A stretch of 64,000 nucleotides of DNA from Bacteroidales bacterium (GTDB lineage Bacteria > Bacteroidota > Bacteroidia > Bacteroidales > JAUNSR01), in NCBI GenBank assembly GCA_030539115.1, contig JAUNSR010000002.1, positions 1 through 64,000 of the forward strand, read 5' to 3'. Of the stretch, positions 41,953-51,449 are shown in pieces; position 1 is the first letter of the stretch, and the number at the start of each line of letters is the position of its first letter. Position numbers and translations under genes: made by a program. The notes under the pieces are model-generated. The model was given only the letters and a program-made list of their open reading frames with translations. It was not told the origin of the DNA and did no database searches.

Positions 41953-42738
41953 ATGATATTTTATTTTTCCGGTACAGGCAACACATGGTGGGCGGCAAAT
42001 GAACTTTCAAAGGCTTTTAACGAGCCGATAAGTTCTATAGTTGAGATAATGAAGCATGGTGAGATAACTCATACGTTTAAAGCAAAAGAGAATGAGAAAT
42101 TGTTTTTTGTTTTTCCTGTACATTCATGGGGCCCCGCTGTTATGATGTTAAGATTCCTTAATATGCTAAATGTCGAGGGTACGAATGAAGCTTATGCTGT
42201 TTGTACATGTGGTGACGAGTGTGGTATGACAGATGAGATTTTTTCCTCAGCTCTTTTAAAGAAAGATATAAAACTTAAGGGTATTTATTCAATTCAAATG
42301 CCAAATGATTATATCCTTATGAAAGGTTTTAATACCGATCCGGAAGAACTTGCCAATAAAAAACTCGAAGCTGCAAAATCAAGAATCGATGATATTGTCG
42401 CTGCAATTAATGATGAAGCAAAAGGGAAGTTCCTTTATGAGGCAGGCACCAAGAAATGGCTTAAATCGCGCATAGTATATCCTTATTTCAAGAAGCATGT
42501 TATAGGAAAATCCAAATTTTTTGTTGATGAGAATAAATGTGCAAGCTGTTCTTTTTGTCAAAAGATATGTCCTACCGGAAATATTATAATGATACACAAT
42601 TTTCCTGTATGGGATAACGATTGCGTTCAGTGTACAGCTTGTATAAACCGTTGTCCTACTCAAGCAATTCAATTTGGTGATGTAACTCAGGAAAAAGGTC
42701 GTTATGTAAATCCACATTATGGCAATACTATCGAGTAA
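41953..42738 (+). CDS. EFR1-family ferredoxin/flavodoxin fusion
   Basis: 261 residues. The N-terminal flavodoxin-like part starts MIFYFSGTGNTWWAANELSK with the FMN phosphate loop SGTGNT. The C-terminal part carries two 4Fe-4S clusters: CASCSFCQKICPTGN and CVQCTACINRCPTQA. This is the EFR1 layout, a small electron carrier in anaerobes. The partner enzyme is not adjacent. A bidirectional terminator follows at 42811. Confidence 0.9.
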   Translation: MIFYFSGTGNTWWAANELSKAFNEPISSIVEIMKHGEITHTFKAKENEKLFFVFPVHSWGPAVMMLRFLNMLNVEGTNEAYAVCTCGDECGMTDEIFSSALLKKDIKLKGIYSIQMPNDYILMKGFNTDPEELANKKLEAAKSRIDDIVAAINDEAKGKFLYEAGTKKWLKSRIVYPYFKKHVIGKSKFFVDENKCASCSFCQKICPTGNIIMIHNFPVWDNDCVQCTACINRCPTQAIQFGDVTQEKGRYVNPHYGNTIE

Positions 42739-42810
42739 TCAAAAAACCATTTCAATAAAAAAGTCTATTGATAAGAGACAAAACAATTTATTATATAAAA
42801 AACAAAAATA

Positions 42811-42844
42811 GGGGAACACTTTTTTTAATGTTCCCCTTTTTTAT
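42811..42844. terminator. Bidirectional terminator between converging genes
   Basis: GGGGAACA pairs exactly with TGTTCCCC. It is followed by TTTTTT on the plus strand and TATTTTTG on the minus strand, so it can end both the EFR1 gene and the phosphodiesterase gene. Confidence 0.85.
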
Positions 42845-42879
42845 GTTTTACTCAATTATTTAAAACCAATTGAGTCATT

Positions 42880-44100
42880 TTATTTTTTCCACCAGCAATT
42901 TGCAGAAGAGTTTTTACCCTCTATATGAATTTTTAAGAATCCGTTTTTAGCGATATCCTGATTTATAATAAATTTATTATCTCCTGCCTTTGCTTTTCCT
43001 GCAATAATCCATTCGTCATCTTTACCCTCTTTATAATTATTGGTAAGAGTGTAATAAACTGTTAGATTTTCTTTAGGGTTGAAGTTTTCCCAAAACAATT
43101 TTACACTGCCGTCATTTTGTTGTTTTGCCTGCAAATTGAATATGCTCTCTTTGCCAATAAATGGAACACCATCCCATTCATATTTTATGTTTTTAGGAAC
43201 TTCAAAACCCATCCAACGGCACATAGAAGGAGCAAGATCAACAGAAGCTCTGGCTTGATTGCTAAAGAAACTGTTTACTTTAACATTGGTAGCCAACCAA
43301 ACTGTTCTTTCTCTTGCGCTCTGTCCTCCATGACCATATCCATCATCTTTTCTGCCATGATCGGTAACTACTGCAACCATCCAATCTTCATTAAAATTTT
43401 TCTGACGATATTTGACGCTTTCCCATATTCTGCCAACTTGGTTGTCAGCATCCACCACGGTTTTGTCAAACTTCTCACCATTTCCAAAAAGATGTCCCGC
43501 ATCATCATTATACTGAAGATAAACCCAAGTTAAATCAGGTGCATATTCCCTTATTTCCTGCGCAGCCTTATCTGTAACAGCTTCATCAATTTTAAAAATC
43601 TGAAGATTTTCCTTCTCATTAGGATAATTTGTCTTGTCGTTTTCTAAACCGTCAAAATATCTGTCTACATCGAAATTGCCGTTTTCATTTATATTTACAC
43701 CAACAAGTTTCGTTCTATTGTCAAGCCATGTTGAATAAACAGCAGTTTTTACATCCTTTTTCTGAGATTTCGCTATTCTAAACATTGTATGATAATTATA
43801 ATTCGGAGCAGTAATACTATTGTCCCAGACATTGTTCTTATTACTCCATGTGCCTGTAAGAAGAGCATTATAGCAAACAGCAGAAATCGTTGGAGTTTGA
43901 GAATATCCTCCAATTATGCCACCCATCTGCATTTTTGAATAACCCCCAAGCGAGCTTATTTCATCTATGTTTGGAGTGTTTATTCTTTCAATAACATCAG
44001 CCGGAATGCCATCGACAATTATATAAATGGCTTTTTTTGTTTTTGCAGATAAGCTGCAGAGAGGAAGCATCAATAATGCCGCAATAAGAAGTTTCTTCAT
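42880..44100 (-). CDS. Alkaline phosphatase superfamily phosphodiesterase (nucleotide pyrophosphatase type)
   Basis: 406 residues with a signal peptide (LLIAALLMLPLCSLSA). The metal-binding start AIYIIVDGIPADVIERINTP holds the first Asp. GYSQTPTISAVCYNALLTGT holds the nucleophile Thr. YLQYNDDAGHLFG has the Asp...His of the second site, and TDHGRKDDGYGHGGQSARER the Asp-His and distal His. The C-terminal region (about 320-406) is a small beta domain. These enzymes split phosphodiester bonds in the periplasm. It converges with EFR1. Substrate unknown. Confidence 0.85.
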   Translation of the reverse strand: MKKLLIAALLMLPLCSLSAKTKKAIYIIVDGIPADVIERINTPNIDEISSLGGYSKMQMGGIIGGYSQTPTISAVCYNALLTGTWSNKNNVWDNSITAPNYNYHTMFRIAKSQKKDVKTAVYSTWLDNRTKLVGVNINENGNFDVDRYFDGLENDKTNYPNEKENLQIFKIDEAVTDKAAQEIREYAPDLTWVYLQYNDDAGHLFGNGEKFDKTVVDADNQVGRIWESVKYRQKNFNEDWMVAVVTDHGRKDDGYGHGGQSARERTVWLATNVKVNSFFSNQARASVDLAPSMCRWMGFEVPKNIKYEWDGVPFIGKESIFNLQAKQQNDGSVKLFWENFNPKENLTVYYTLTNNYKEGKDDEWIIAGKAKAGDNKFIINQDIAKNGFLKIHIEGKNSSANCWWKK

Positions 44101-44160
44101 GATATGGATTATTAATTTATATTCTGATTCGATACTGTTACACCTTGTGAAAACAATTTT

Positions 44161-44604
44161 TTAATACTCCTTTTCAGATACAAAGATCGTGTGAACCAAA
44201 ACTCCATTTTTGTCAAAATATTTATAGGTAAGAGGAATCTTTCTATCTCGGTACACTTTGTTTTCATCCTTTTCAAGCGTGTTTTTCTTTACAGCGGGGT
44301 CTATATTCTTTGAAATCGATTCAAAATCAAGCTCATCTTTTGATAGACTTACCAAAGTATAGTTGAAACACAGCCCTTTGTTGTCGATAATCGATACACT
44401 GTCAAACCTTGTCACATCATCAAGCATTACAGGAGGGTTTTTATTTGACATGGTGCGAATCTCCTTTAGAAACTCCTCATTTGTCATATTCTTTGAAGTG
44501 AGCTTTGTGACAATAAAAAAGGCAATAAAAAAGAAAACCACTCCTGATATAATTCCGGTTACATTTGATTTGGTAAGTTTCAATTTTGAATCATTTTCTG
44601 ACAT
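44161..44604 (-). CDS. Single-pass membrane protein, function unknown
   Basis: 147 residues. One membrane segment (about 17-34, GIISGVVFFFIAFFIVT) divides a short N-terminal tail from a soluble C-terminal domain with beta character (PVMLDDVTRFDSVSIIDNKG, LCFNYTLVSLSKDELDFESI, LTYKYFDKNGVLVHTIFVS). I do not recognise the family. It precedes the phosphodiesterase gene on the same strand by 60 bp and has its own exact -7 box upstream, so both may be on one transcript. Confidence 0.65.
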   Translation of the reverse strand: MSENDSKLKLTKSNVTGIISGVVFFFIAFFIVTKLTSKNMTNEEFLKEIRTMSNKNPPVMLDDVTRFDSVSIIDNKGLCFNYTLVSLSKDELDFESISKNIDPAVKKNTLEKDENKVYRDRKIPLTYKYFDKNGVLVHTIFVSEKEY

Positions 44605-44633
44605 AGCTGAATAGTATTAAAATAAACAATGTA

Positions 44634-44641
44634 CAAATATA
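44634..44641 (-). promoter_or_regulatory. Exact -7 box (TATATTTG) before the membrane protein gene
   Basis: TATATTTG on the minus strand, 30 bp before the start codon at 44604. No TTTG lies 19-21 bp upstream of it. Confidence 0.45.
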
Positions 44642-44754
44642 ACCTTAACTATTATTTCTCCTTTTAAAAGAGCTGCAAAAACACTATCCATAGGCTTAAA
44701 TTTATTAATTTTATCGCCTTAGTTGTTTTAAAATTATCAAATAAATATATCAGT

Positions 44755-45798
44755 ATGACCAATAAAATTCAAAAAATAAGATTTGGAATTATAGGTACTA
44801 ATTTTATTTCCGATTGGGTTATAAAGGGAGCAAAGGAGGATAAACGGTTCGAATTGACTGCTGTTTATTCAAGGACAAAGGAAAAAGCTGAGCAGTTTGC
44901 ACAACGTCATGGCATACCACATATTTTTTCTTCAATTGAGGAGATGGCTCAGTCTGATTTGATCGATGCCGTATATATTGCCTCTCCCAATTCTTTGCAT
45001 TGTAAATACAGTATGATGTTTATGAACTGTGGTAAGAATGTTTTATGTGAAAAGCCTTTAGCCTCAAATTATAGCGAGGTGAAGTCTATGGTTGAATGTG
45101 CTAAGAATAATAATGTAGTTCTAATGGAAGCAATGAAGCCTACATTGACACCCAATTTTAAGGCTGTCATTAACAGTATGAACAATATAGGAACAATAAG
45201 AAACTACTTTTCATGCTATTGCCAATATTCTTCAAGATATGACAAATTGAAAGAGGGTATAGTTTTAAATGCTTTTAAACCTGAATTGTCAAATGGAGCT
45301 TTAATGGATATTGGCGTCTATACTGTTTATCCAATGGTAGTTCTTTTTGGAGAACCTGTTTCGATAAAAGCATCAGGTATCAAATTGCATACCGGTGTTG
45401 ACGGTTGTGGCAGTGTGGTTTTTGAATATCCCGGAATGATGGCTCAAATCGTTTATTCAAAGATTGCCGATTCATCATTGCCTACTGAGATCCAAGGGGA
45501 AAAGGGCAGGATAGAATTAGACAGAATAAATATTATATCAAAAGCAGAACTGAATAAAAAGGATAATATTCCGGTTGTTTTGACTCAAAATGAGGTTCAT
45601 GACCAATATTTTTATGAAGTTGAGGAGTTTTTAAATCTTATAGATATTAAAAACAAATACCTTGCAGAGGGTAAATCTATCAATGACCATTCAATTATCG
45701 AATCTAAAATTAATTCATTGAATAATTCCTTGATTTGCATTAAAGTGCTTGATGAGATTAGAAAACAAATAGGTGTGGTTTATCCCTCGGATTGTTAA
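44755..45798 (+). CDS. Gfo/Idh/MocA family oxidoreductase
   Basis: 347 residues. Rossmann fold at the N-terminus (IRFGIIGTNFISDWVIKGAK), then AVYSRTKEKAEQFAQRHGIP, YIASPNSLHCKYSMMFMNCG and NVLCEKPLASNYSEV with the E-K-P motif. ALMDIGVYTVYPMVVLFGEP is the substrate-domain D-x-G-x-Y. It is an NAD(P)-dependent sugar or polyol dehydrogenase of the dihydrodiol type. The following GxGYxYP gene is 17 bp away on the same strand, so the two are probably an operon for a sugar derivative. Confidence 0.88.
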   Translation: MTNKIQKIRFGIIGTNFISDWVIKGAKEDKRFELTAVYSRTKEKAEQFAQRHGIPHIFSSIEEMAQSDLIDAVYIASPNSLHCKYSMMFMNCGKNVLCEKPLASNYSEVKSMVECAKNNNVVLMEAMKPTLTPNFKAVINSMNNIGTIRNYFSCYCQYSSRYDKLKEGIVLNAFKPELSNGALMDIGVYTVYPMVVLFGEPVSIKASGIKLHTGVDGCGSVVFEYPGMMAQIVYSKIADSSLPTEIQGEKGRIELDRINIISKAELNKKDNIPVVLTQNEVHDQYFYEVEEFLNLIDIKNKYLAEGKSINDHSIIESKINSLNNSLICIKVLDEIRKQIGVVYPSDC

Positions 45799-45815
45799 TT
45801 TAAAAAGTTTTATTG

Positions 45816-47963
45816 ATGCTTAGTCTAAGAAATTCACTCGCATTATTAGCAGCCATTTCTGCCAATTGTTTATTATTTAATTGTGCAAATGCTCAGACAT
45901 CGGAAAATAAATTTTCTGAGCAATTTACCGGCTCTCATCCCAAAAGAGGCATATCATGGCCTATCAATCAGGCTTTCCCTCATTTTGCTCTGCCGGCTCG
46001 AACAATCGACGGTTTATCCGTTGCCGGAAAGACAATGAGTTCATCGGAGAAAATCATGTGGTGTGCCTTGCAAGGAATAGTAAACAGAGAAAAACCGAGA
46101 ATATTTCTTTTTGAAACTCCGCAGGAGGGTAAATATAAATGGCCTGATCTGCTCAATTTAAATATCTCTGAGTTTAAGTTTAATGACAGATTGGAGCTTT
46201 TAAAAAAATATAAGAATGAGATTAAAGGCTTGGTGCTCTATTCAGCAGAATTATCGCAGCATTACCAGAACCTTGCCTCTACTATTGCCGGCATTCAGGA
46301 TTGTCTGCCTGTTACAAATGAACAATTGGAGCTTATAAAAGCAGCAGGCATAGATTTACCCGTAGTGACAGATATTTCAAATCTTAAATATAAAACTCCG
46401 GCAGAGGTTTATCAATATTTATATGAAAACTATTGGGACAAATGCTCAAAACGACTGCTTGTCAGCCTTAATCCAAGAATGGGATATATAAGGGATTTGG
46501 CTGTTGCCTCAAAAGCGGCAGTGGTGTGGCTCGATCCAAGAAAAAGTGTTGAAAATACCGTGATTAGAAAATTTCTTAAAGATATGACTGCCGGCGAAAG
46601 CATCATTACCGGTTGGTGGGCTGAAGAAAGATCCGGTATTGGAGTGGGTGTGGAGTATGGCATATCGACTGTGCCATCCGATTTTTATGAAAATGCCACT
46701 GTGTATGCTGGAATGGACCACAAAATAAATATTCCATCTGTACCGAAAATGCCTAAGCTTGAGAACAAAGTTTATTTGGCAATATTTCTTAGCGATGGTG
46801 ATAATATCCAGTATTGTCAGCATGCTCTTTCCGGACTTTGGGATAATCAATCAAGAGGCGACATTCCAATTAACTGGACAGTAAGCCCTGCTCTTGCAGA
46901 TCTTGGTCCGGGGCTTTTAAATTACTATTATAAAACAGCCACAGATAACGACTTTTTTGCATCAGGTCCCTCAGGACTTGGATATGCTCTTATTTATGAT
47001 TCGCACAACAGGGTTTGGAATACAGACTATAAAAAGGATTTTGAGCCATATTCAAAACTAACTCAACGTTATCTTGAAAGAAGCGGTCTGAGAGTAATAA
47101 CTGTTTGGGATGAAGTAAATAGAAATCAGATGGAGGCTTATAGTGAGAACTGCCGCTACTTGTATGGAGTCACTCAGCAGGATTGGGAAAAAAGAGATAA
47201 ACTAAAGAGCGTGGAAATTAATGAGCGGCTGGCATTTATTCCTAATTTACCCTGCTATGCAGAAGATGTTTCTGTGATACACCGTTTTTGGAAAGACGAA
47301 ATTGCTGCCTTTGACGGCAAAAAGCCTTTGTTCCTTTCTGCTCAGGGTAAGTCGTGGGAGATGGGTCCTGATAATATTATCCAATTGAAGGAGCTTCTAA
47401 ATAAATTGTCTCCCGGAAATATTGTTATTTGCAGGGGAGATCATTTTTTTAATCTTTACAACAGGGCAAACAAGCTTAGCTTTAATCTGACTATGCTTGA
47501 CAATCTGAAAATTACAACCTCAAAAAGCGATACCAAGGCAGAACTTGCAGCCGATGGCTCATGCAACGAAAATAATAGATGGATATCTTCTAAAGAGGGT
47601 GAGAGATGGATAAAATTTGATTTCAAAAAACCATATATTATAAACAGATATGTTGTAAGACAGGGCTCAATAGATGATTTGGATAAATCACATTCCATAT
47701 CTTCATTTGTGCTCGAAGTAAGTAATGATGGAAAAATTTGGAGAACTGTTGACGATCAGTCTGAAAACAAATCAATAATTGTAGATGTTGATATCGATGA
47801 GGCAGCAGCAAGATATGCAAGGGTTTTAATAAAAGACAATATTCTAAATAACAGTTCCAATGGTAAAGTCGGTAAGAATAATGTCGTCGGTTCTAATTCC
47901 AATTTTAATTCCTCCTCACCTACAATTATAGGTGATGTAGAGATATATGGGAAAGAATTGTAG
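45816..47963 (+). CDS. GxGYxYP-family protein with C-terminal discoidin-like domain
   Basis: 715 residues from the ATG at 45816; a TTG one codon earlier is less likely. Signal peptide (LALLAAISANCLLFNCANAQ). The body (about 30-540) resembles the GxGYxYP putative glycosidase family: CALQGIVNREKPRIFLFETP, KVYLAIFLSDGDNIQYCQHA, then FFASGPSGLGYALIYDSHNR at the position of the family motif. The motif reads G-L-G-Y-A-L, so the terminal Tyr-Pro is missing. Residues about 565-714 look like a discoidin/F5-8C sheet (DGSCNENNRWISSKEGERWI, KFDFKKPYIINRYVVRQGSI). Probably a secreted carbohydrate-active protein; the reaction is unproven. It follows the oxidoreductase in one operon. Confidence 0.7.
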   Translation: MLSLRNSLALLAAISANCLLFNCANAQTSENKFSEQFTGSHPKRGISWPINQAFPHFALPARTIDGLSVAGKTMSSSEKIMWCALQGIVNREKPRIFLFETPQEGKYKWPDLLNLNISEFKFNDRLELLKKYKNEIKGLVLYSAELSQHYQNLASTIAGIQDCLPVTNEQLELIKAAGIDLPVVTDISNLKYKTPAEVYQYLYENYWDKCSKRLLVSLNPRMGYIRDLAVASKAAVVWLDPRKSVENTVIRKFLKDMTAGESIITGWWAEERSGIGVGVEYGISTVPSDFYENATVYAGMDHKINIPSVPKMPKLENKVYLAIFLSDGDNIQYCQHALSGLWDNQSRGDIPINWTVSPALADLGPGLLNYYYKTATDNDFFASGPSGLGYALIYDSHNRVWNTDYKKDFEPYSKLTQRYLERSGLRVITVWDEVNRNQMEAYSENCRYLYGVTQQDWEKRDKLKSVEINERLAFIPNLPCYAEDVSVIHRFWKDEIAAFDGKKPLFLSAQGKSWEMGPDNIIQLKELLNKLSPGNIVICRGDHFFNLYNRANKLSFNLTMLDNLKITTSKSDTKAELAADGSCNENNRWISSKEGERWIKFDFKKPYIINRYVVRQGSIDDLDKSHSISSFVLEVSNDGKIWRTVDDQSENKSIIVDVDIDEAAARYARVLIKDNILNNSSNGKVGKNNVVGSNSNFNSSSPTIIGDVEIYGKEL

Positions 47964-48290
47964 AATAAAACAAATGCATTCGATGATTATGTACATGCTT
48001 ATGGATAGAAAAAAGTCTTGGCAAATAAATAAAAGTTTCTTCTTTCATGTGTTAGTTGTAGGGGCTGTAATGTACTTCTATTAAATGTGCAATTTGAAAG
48101 ATATTGGCTTTTTTATAAAGATGATATGTCTTTTTGAAACCATTTAAATAATAAATCTTAGAGCTGCATTCAAATGATAATATTTCAACCGAAACAAATT
48201 AATTTAAACCAACCAAAATACAAATTTTATTCTCCATTAATCCCAATGACTGGCCTCATAAAAATTCTGTCAGATATGTCAATTAAAATC
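47964..48290. other. Non-coding stretch after the GxGYxYP gene
   Basis: No gene seen. It ends at the start of the 21-bp repeat array. Nothing else supportable. Confidence 0.4.
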
Positions 48291-48374
48291 GACAAATAAA
48301 ATTTACAAATCGACGGTCATAATTTAATTCTTGACGGTCAAAATTTGTTTTTCGACGGTCAAAATTTGAAAATT
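48291..48374. repeat. Four 21-bp direct repeats (iteron-like)
   Basis: Repeats start at 48291, 48312, 48333 and 48354, exactly 21 bp apart. The last two share GACGGTCAAAATTTG; the second has GACGGTCATAATTTA and the first GACAAATAAAATTTA. A spacing of 21 bp is two turns of the helix, which would place bound proteins on one face. The array lies in a gap of about 780 bp with no gene. Confidence 0.75.
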
Positions 48375-48677
48375 ATTAATTGAAAATTTGTAATTGTCTT
48401 ATGTCGTTGATAATCATTGGGTAATAAATCCGGTTTGTCTATATAGCATTGAAAATTGCTTGTGTCAAATATGTGAAGCTGCAAATAACCGAAAGTTTCA
48501 TACTGAAAAAAGTTGACTTCTAAAAAACAAAAAAACGGAAAGCTATATCAAACAACGGGAAAAGTATCAAAGGTAGAATTTGATTTTTTATAAAGAAAAT
48601 TAAAATGTTGTTTGGGAAAAAATAACGACTTATTCTAATGAATCGATAATCAGTAAGATCTGTATTTATCGAAAAGA
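48375..48677. other. Non-coding stretch between the 21-bp repeats and the phosphodiesterase terminator
   Basis: About 300 bp without a gene or recognisable structure, AT-rich. Confidence 0.4.
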
Positions 48678-48717
48678 AAGAGTTCTGATTTTTGTTGTGA
48701 CAGAAATCAGAACTCTT
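48671..48717 (-). terminator. Terminator of the MJ0936-type phosphodiesterase gene
   Basis: AAGAGTTCTGATTT pairs exactly with AAATCAGAACTCTT. Read on the minus strand the stem is followed by CTTTCTTTTC, so it ends the gene at 48745. Confidence 0.8.
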
Positions 48718-48744
48718 CTTATATATTGTATAATAAATAAGCGA

Positions 48745-49239
48745 TTATTTCTCAGCCAATTCAATAACTTCAAGATCTTTTATCTGCTCCTTATCAATGA
48801 CGAAACGCACTAATGTTCTGGTTTTATGAAACCCCTGTTTGCCTGCAGCTCCCGGATTGATGTGCAGACATTTTAATGTTTTGTCATAAAGAACTTTCAG
48901 AATATGTGAATGTCCGCTGATAAACAGTGAAGGGGGATTCTTAAATATGTAAGGTGCAATCTCTTTGGCATAGTTGCCCGGATAACCTCCGATATGAGTC
49001 ATGAGTACCTCTACCTGCTCAATCCTAAAGCGTAAAATCTTAGGATATCTTTCTCTCAGAGCTGCTCCGTCGGCATTGCCAACGACCATTCTCACAGGTT
49101 TGAAATTTTCAAGTTTATCGGCAACCTCTAAAGAGCCGATATCACCCACATGCCAGATTTCATCACAATCTTTGAAATATTTCAAATATCTTTCATCCCA
49201 ATAGGCATGAGTATCCGAAAGAAGACCTATTTTTACCAT
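48745..49239 (-). CDS. YfcE/MJ0936-family metallophosphodiesterase
   Basis: 164 residues. The metal-binding motifs of the calcineurin-like fold are present: MVKIGLLSDTHAYWDERYL (D-x-H), EIWHVGDIGSLEV (GD), VVGNADG (GN-x-D), MTHIGGYPG (H) and ISGHSHIL (GHSH). The size is that of the short YfcE family, which splits phosphodiesters in vitro. It is divergent from ppk1. An exact Bacteroidetes promoter precedes it. Confidence 0.93.
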   Translation of the reverse strand: MVKIGLLSDTHAYWDERYLKYFKDCDEIWHVGDIGSLEVADKLENFKPVRMVVGNADGAALRERYPKILRFRIEQVEVLMTHIGGYPGNYAKEIAPYIFKNPPSLFISGHSHILKVLYDKTLKCLHINPGAAGKQGFHKTRTLVRFVIDKEQIKDLEVIELAEK

Positions 49240-49259
49240 AATAAATATTTAATTATAGA

Positions 49260-49290
49260 CAAAATTACTATTTTTACTCTCGACCACAAA
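49260..49290 (-). promoter_or_regulatory. Full consensus promoter of the phosphodiesterase gene
   Basis: On the minus strand TTTG (49290-49287), 19 bp, and TAATTTTG (49267-49260). Both boxes match TTTG-N19-21-TAnnTTTG exactly. It is the best consensus promoter I found in the window. Confidence 0.8.
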
Positions 49291-49322
49291 TCTTAATTTA
49301 ATTACCAATAAGAAAAATATAT

Positions 49323-51383
49323 ATGGAACGCCGGATGTTTACAAGAGATATTAGTTGGCTCTCATTCAATTACCGAGTATTGATGGAGGCAAAAGATGAA
49401 TCGCTTCCGCTGTTCGAGCGCATAAAATTTCTTTCTATTTATTCCTCCAATCTTGAAGAGTTTTATAGAGTAAGAGTTTCTGAACACCGTCAGGCATTGA
49501 TGGATAAGAATCTGACTTCAGAACAGCAGGAGTCTGCATTATGCACATTAAAGCATATAGATCAGGAGGTGAAGCGTCAGCTAAAGGAATTTGACAGTTT
49601 TTTTGAAAACGACATATTAAAGGAGCTTGCACGTCACCGGATATATCTTTATAATGACTGTAATGTGGAGAGTTTTCACAAGGATTTTATATCAACATTT
49701 TTTAAAGAGGAGGTATTTCCTTTTCTGGAACCTATGATAATATTAAAGAATCAGGTTCATAATTTTTTAAGGGACAATAGACTTTATATGGCAATAAAGG
49801 TCGTTCCTAAAAATGGAGCGACAGTGTTTAAAGATAATGAACCGCTTTATTTTGTTATAAAAGTCCCATATTCAAAAGTCCCGAGGTTTGTAGAACTTCC
49901 TTCCCACAACGGATATTATTATCTGATGTTTTTGGAGGATATTATAGAAGCGAACTTAAATAATATATTCCCCGGTTTTAATGTTGAAAAAGCCTATACA
50001 GTCAGAGTTTCACGTGATGCGGATTTTCTTATTGATTTTGAGACCACTCAAAATCTTGTGGAAGAGATTCGCCGTCATGTAAGAAAAAGAAAAATTGGTG
50101 TGGCAAACAGATTTGTTTACGATAATGAAATGCCTCAGGACTTTTTAAACTATCTGTGCGATTCGTATGGCATTTCAAATGAAAGATGCATTGCCGAGGG
50201 GCGTCATCTTCATTTGGAAGATTTAATAAAGATGCCCAATCCGGTAGGAGCAACATTGACCGAACGATTGCCTGAACCTTTGAGAGTGAAAGAGTTTGAC
50301 AATTCAGGTTCAATATTTAAAGTGATAAAGAAAAAGGATATGCTTTTACAGCTTCCTTATCAGTCGTTTGAGTATTTGCTTCGCTTTCTTAATGAAGCGG
50401 CTTTCGACCCCGGAGTGGAGGAAATAAAACTTACACAGTATAGAGTGGCTGAAAATTCTGCCGTAATAAATAGATTGATAAGCGCCTCTCAGAATGGAAA
50501 GAAAGTAACAGTTTTCGTTGAATTAAAGGCCCGTTTTGATGAGGAAAACAATTTTGATACATCAGAGAGAATGAAAAAGGCGGGAATCAGAATTATTTAT
50601 TCTCTTCCAAAATTGAAGGTCCATGCCAAAATGATTCTTGTGTTAAGAAAAACCGATTCAGGAAATCTTGATAAATGCTATGCCTGTCTGAGTACCGGCA
50701 ACTTTAATGAGAAGACAGCAAAAATTTATTCTGACATGGTGCTTCTCACCAACAGAAATGAACTGATAAATGAGATGGATTCTTTGTTTAACATGCTTGA
50801 AAATGGTGTTAAGCAATATGATTTTAAGCATTTGCTTGTTTCTCAGTTTAATATGGTTGATGAGATAAAAAATCTTGTGGATTTTGAAATAAACCAAAAG
50901 AAACAGGGAAAGAAAGCAAGGATAATACTTAAAATGAACGGTCTGCAGGATTCAGAACTGATTAATCTTCTTTATGATGCAAGTGAAGCCGGTGTAGGAA
51001 TTGATTTGATAGTCAGAGGCATCTGCTGCCTTGTACCGAATCAGCCTTACAGCAAGAATATAAAGATAACAAGAATAGTTGACTCATTTCTTGAACATTC
51101 AAGAATATGGTATTTTTATGCCGGTGGTGAAGAGAAAGTTTTTATGACATCAGCCGATTGGATGAAAAGAAATATCAGTAGAAGAATTGAAACCGCCTTT
51201 CCTGTCTGGAGCAAGGATGCGAAAGATTCAATTATAAATGCTCTTATGATTCAGCTGAGCGATAATGTAAAAGCTTGCTGGATAGATGAGAATTTGCACA
51301 ATATCTATAAGAAAAGCAATTCTTATAATAAACCAACAAGAGCTCAGCGTATGATTTATGAGACTTTAAAACAGAGCGAGTGA
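49323..51383 (+). CDS. ppk1: Polyphosphate kinase 1
   Basis: 686 residues, a normal length. N-terminal domain RDISWLSFNYRVLMEAKDES and FLSIYSSNLEEFYRVRVSEH. Near 433 is the phospho-His loop KLKVHAKMILVLRKT, followed by CLSTGNFNEKTAKIYSDMVL. The C-terminal phospholipase-D-like half has LIVRGICCLVPNQPYSKNIK and RIVDSFLEHSRIWYFY. It makes polyphosphate from ATP. It is divergent from the phosphodiesterase gene and ends at a bidirectional terminator shared with the yccF gene. Confidence 0.95.
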   Translation: MERRMFTRDISWLSFNYRVLMEAKDESLPLFERIKFLSIYSSNLEEFYRVRVSEHRQALMDKNLTSEQQESALCTLKHIDQEVKRQLKEFDSFFENDILKELARHRIYLYNDCNVESFHKDFISTFFKEEVFPFLEPMIILKNQVHNFLRDNRLYMAIKVVPKNGATVFKDNEPLYFVIKVPYSKVPRFVELPSHNGYYYLMFLEDIIEANLNNIFPGFNVEKAYTVRVSRDADFLIDFETTQNLVEEIRRHVRKRKIGVANRFVYDNEMPQDFLNYLCDSYGISNERCIAEGRHLHLEDLIKMPNPVGATLTERLPEPLRVKEFDNSGSIFKVIKKKDMLLQLPYQSFEYLLRFLNEAAFDPGVEEIKLTQYRVAENSAVINRLISASQNGKKVTVFVELKARFDEENNFDTSERMKKAGIRIIYSLPKLKVHAKMILVLRKTDSGNLDKCYACLSTGNFNEKTAKIYSDMVLLTNRNELINEMDSLFNMLENGVKQYDFKHLLVSQFNMVDEIKNLVDFEINQKKQGKKARIILKMNGLQDSELINLLYDASEAGVGIDLIVRGICCLVPNQPYSKNIKITRIVDSFLEHSRIWYFYAGGEEKVFMTSADWMKRNISRRIETAFPVWSKDAKDSIINALMIQLSDNVKACWIDENLHNIYKKSNSYNKPTRAQRMIYETLKQSE

Positions 51384-51396
51384 TTATATAAATAGA

Positions 51397-51447
51397 AAAA
51401 GGAATGCTTATCAATAAAAAAACGTTAGTTTGATAAGCATTCCTTTT
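51397..51447. terminator. Bidirectional terminator between ppk1 and yccF
   Basis: AAAAGGAATGCTTATCA pairs exactly with TGATAAGCATTCCTTTT. T-runs are on both sides, so it can serve both converging genes. Confidence 0.85.
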
Positions 51448-51449
51448 AA

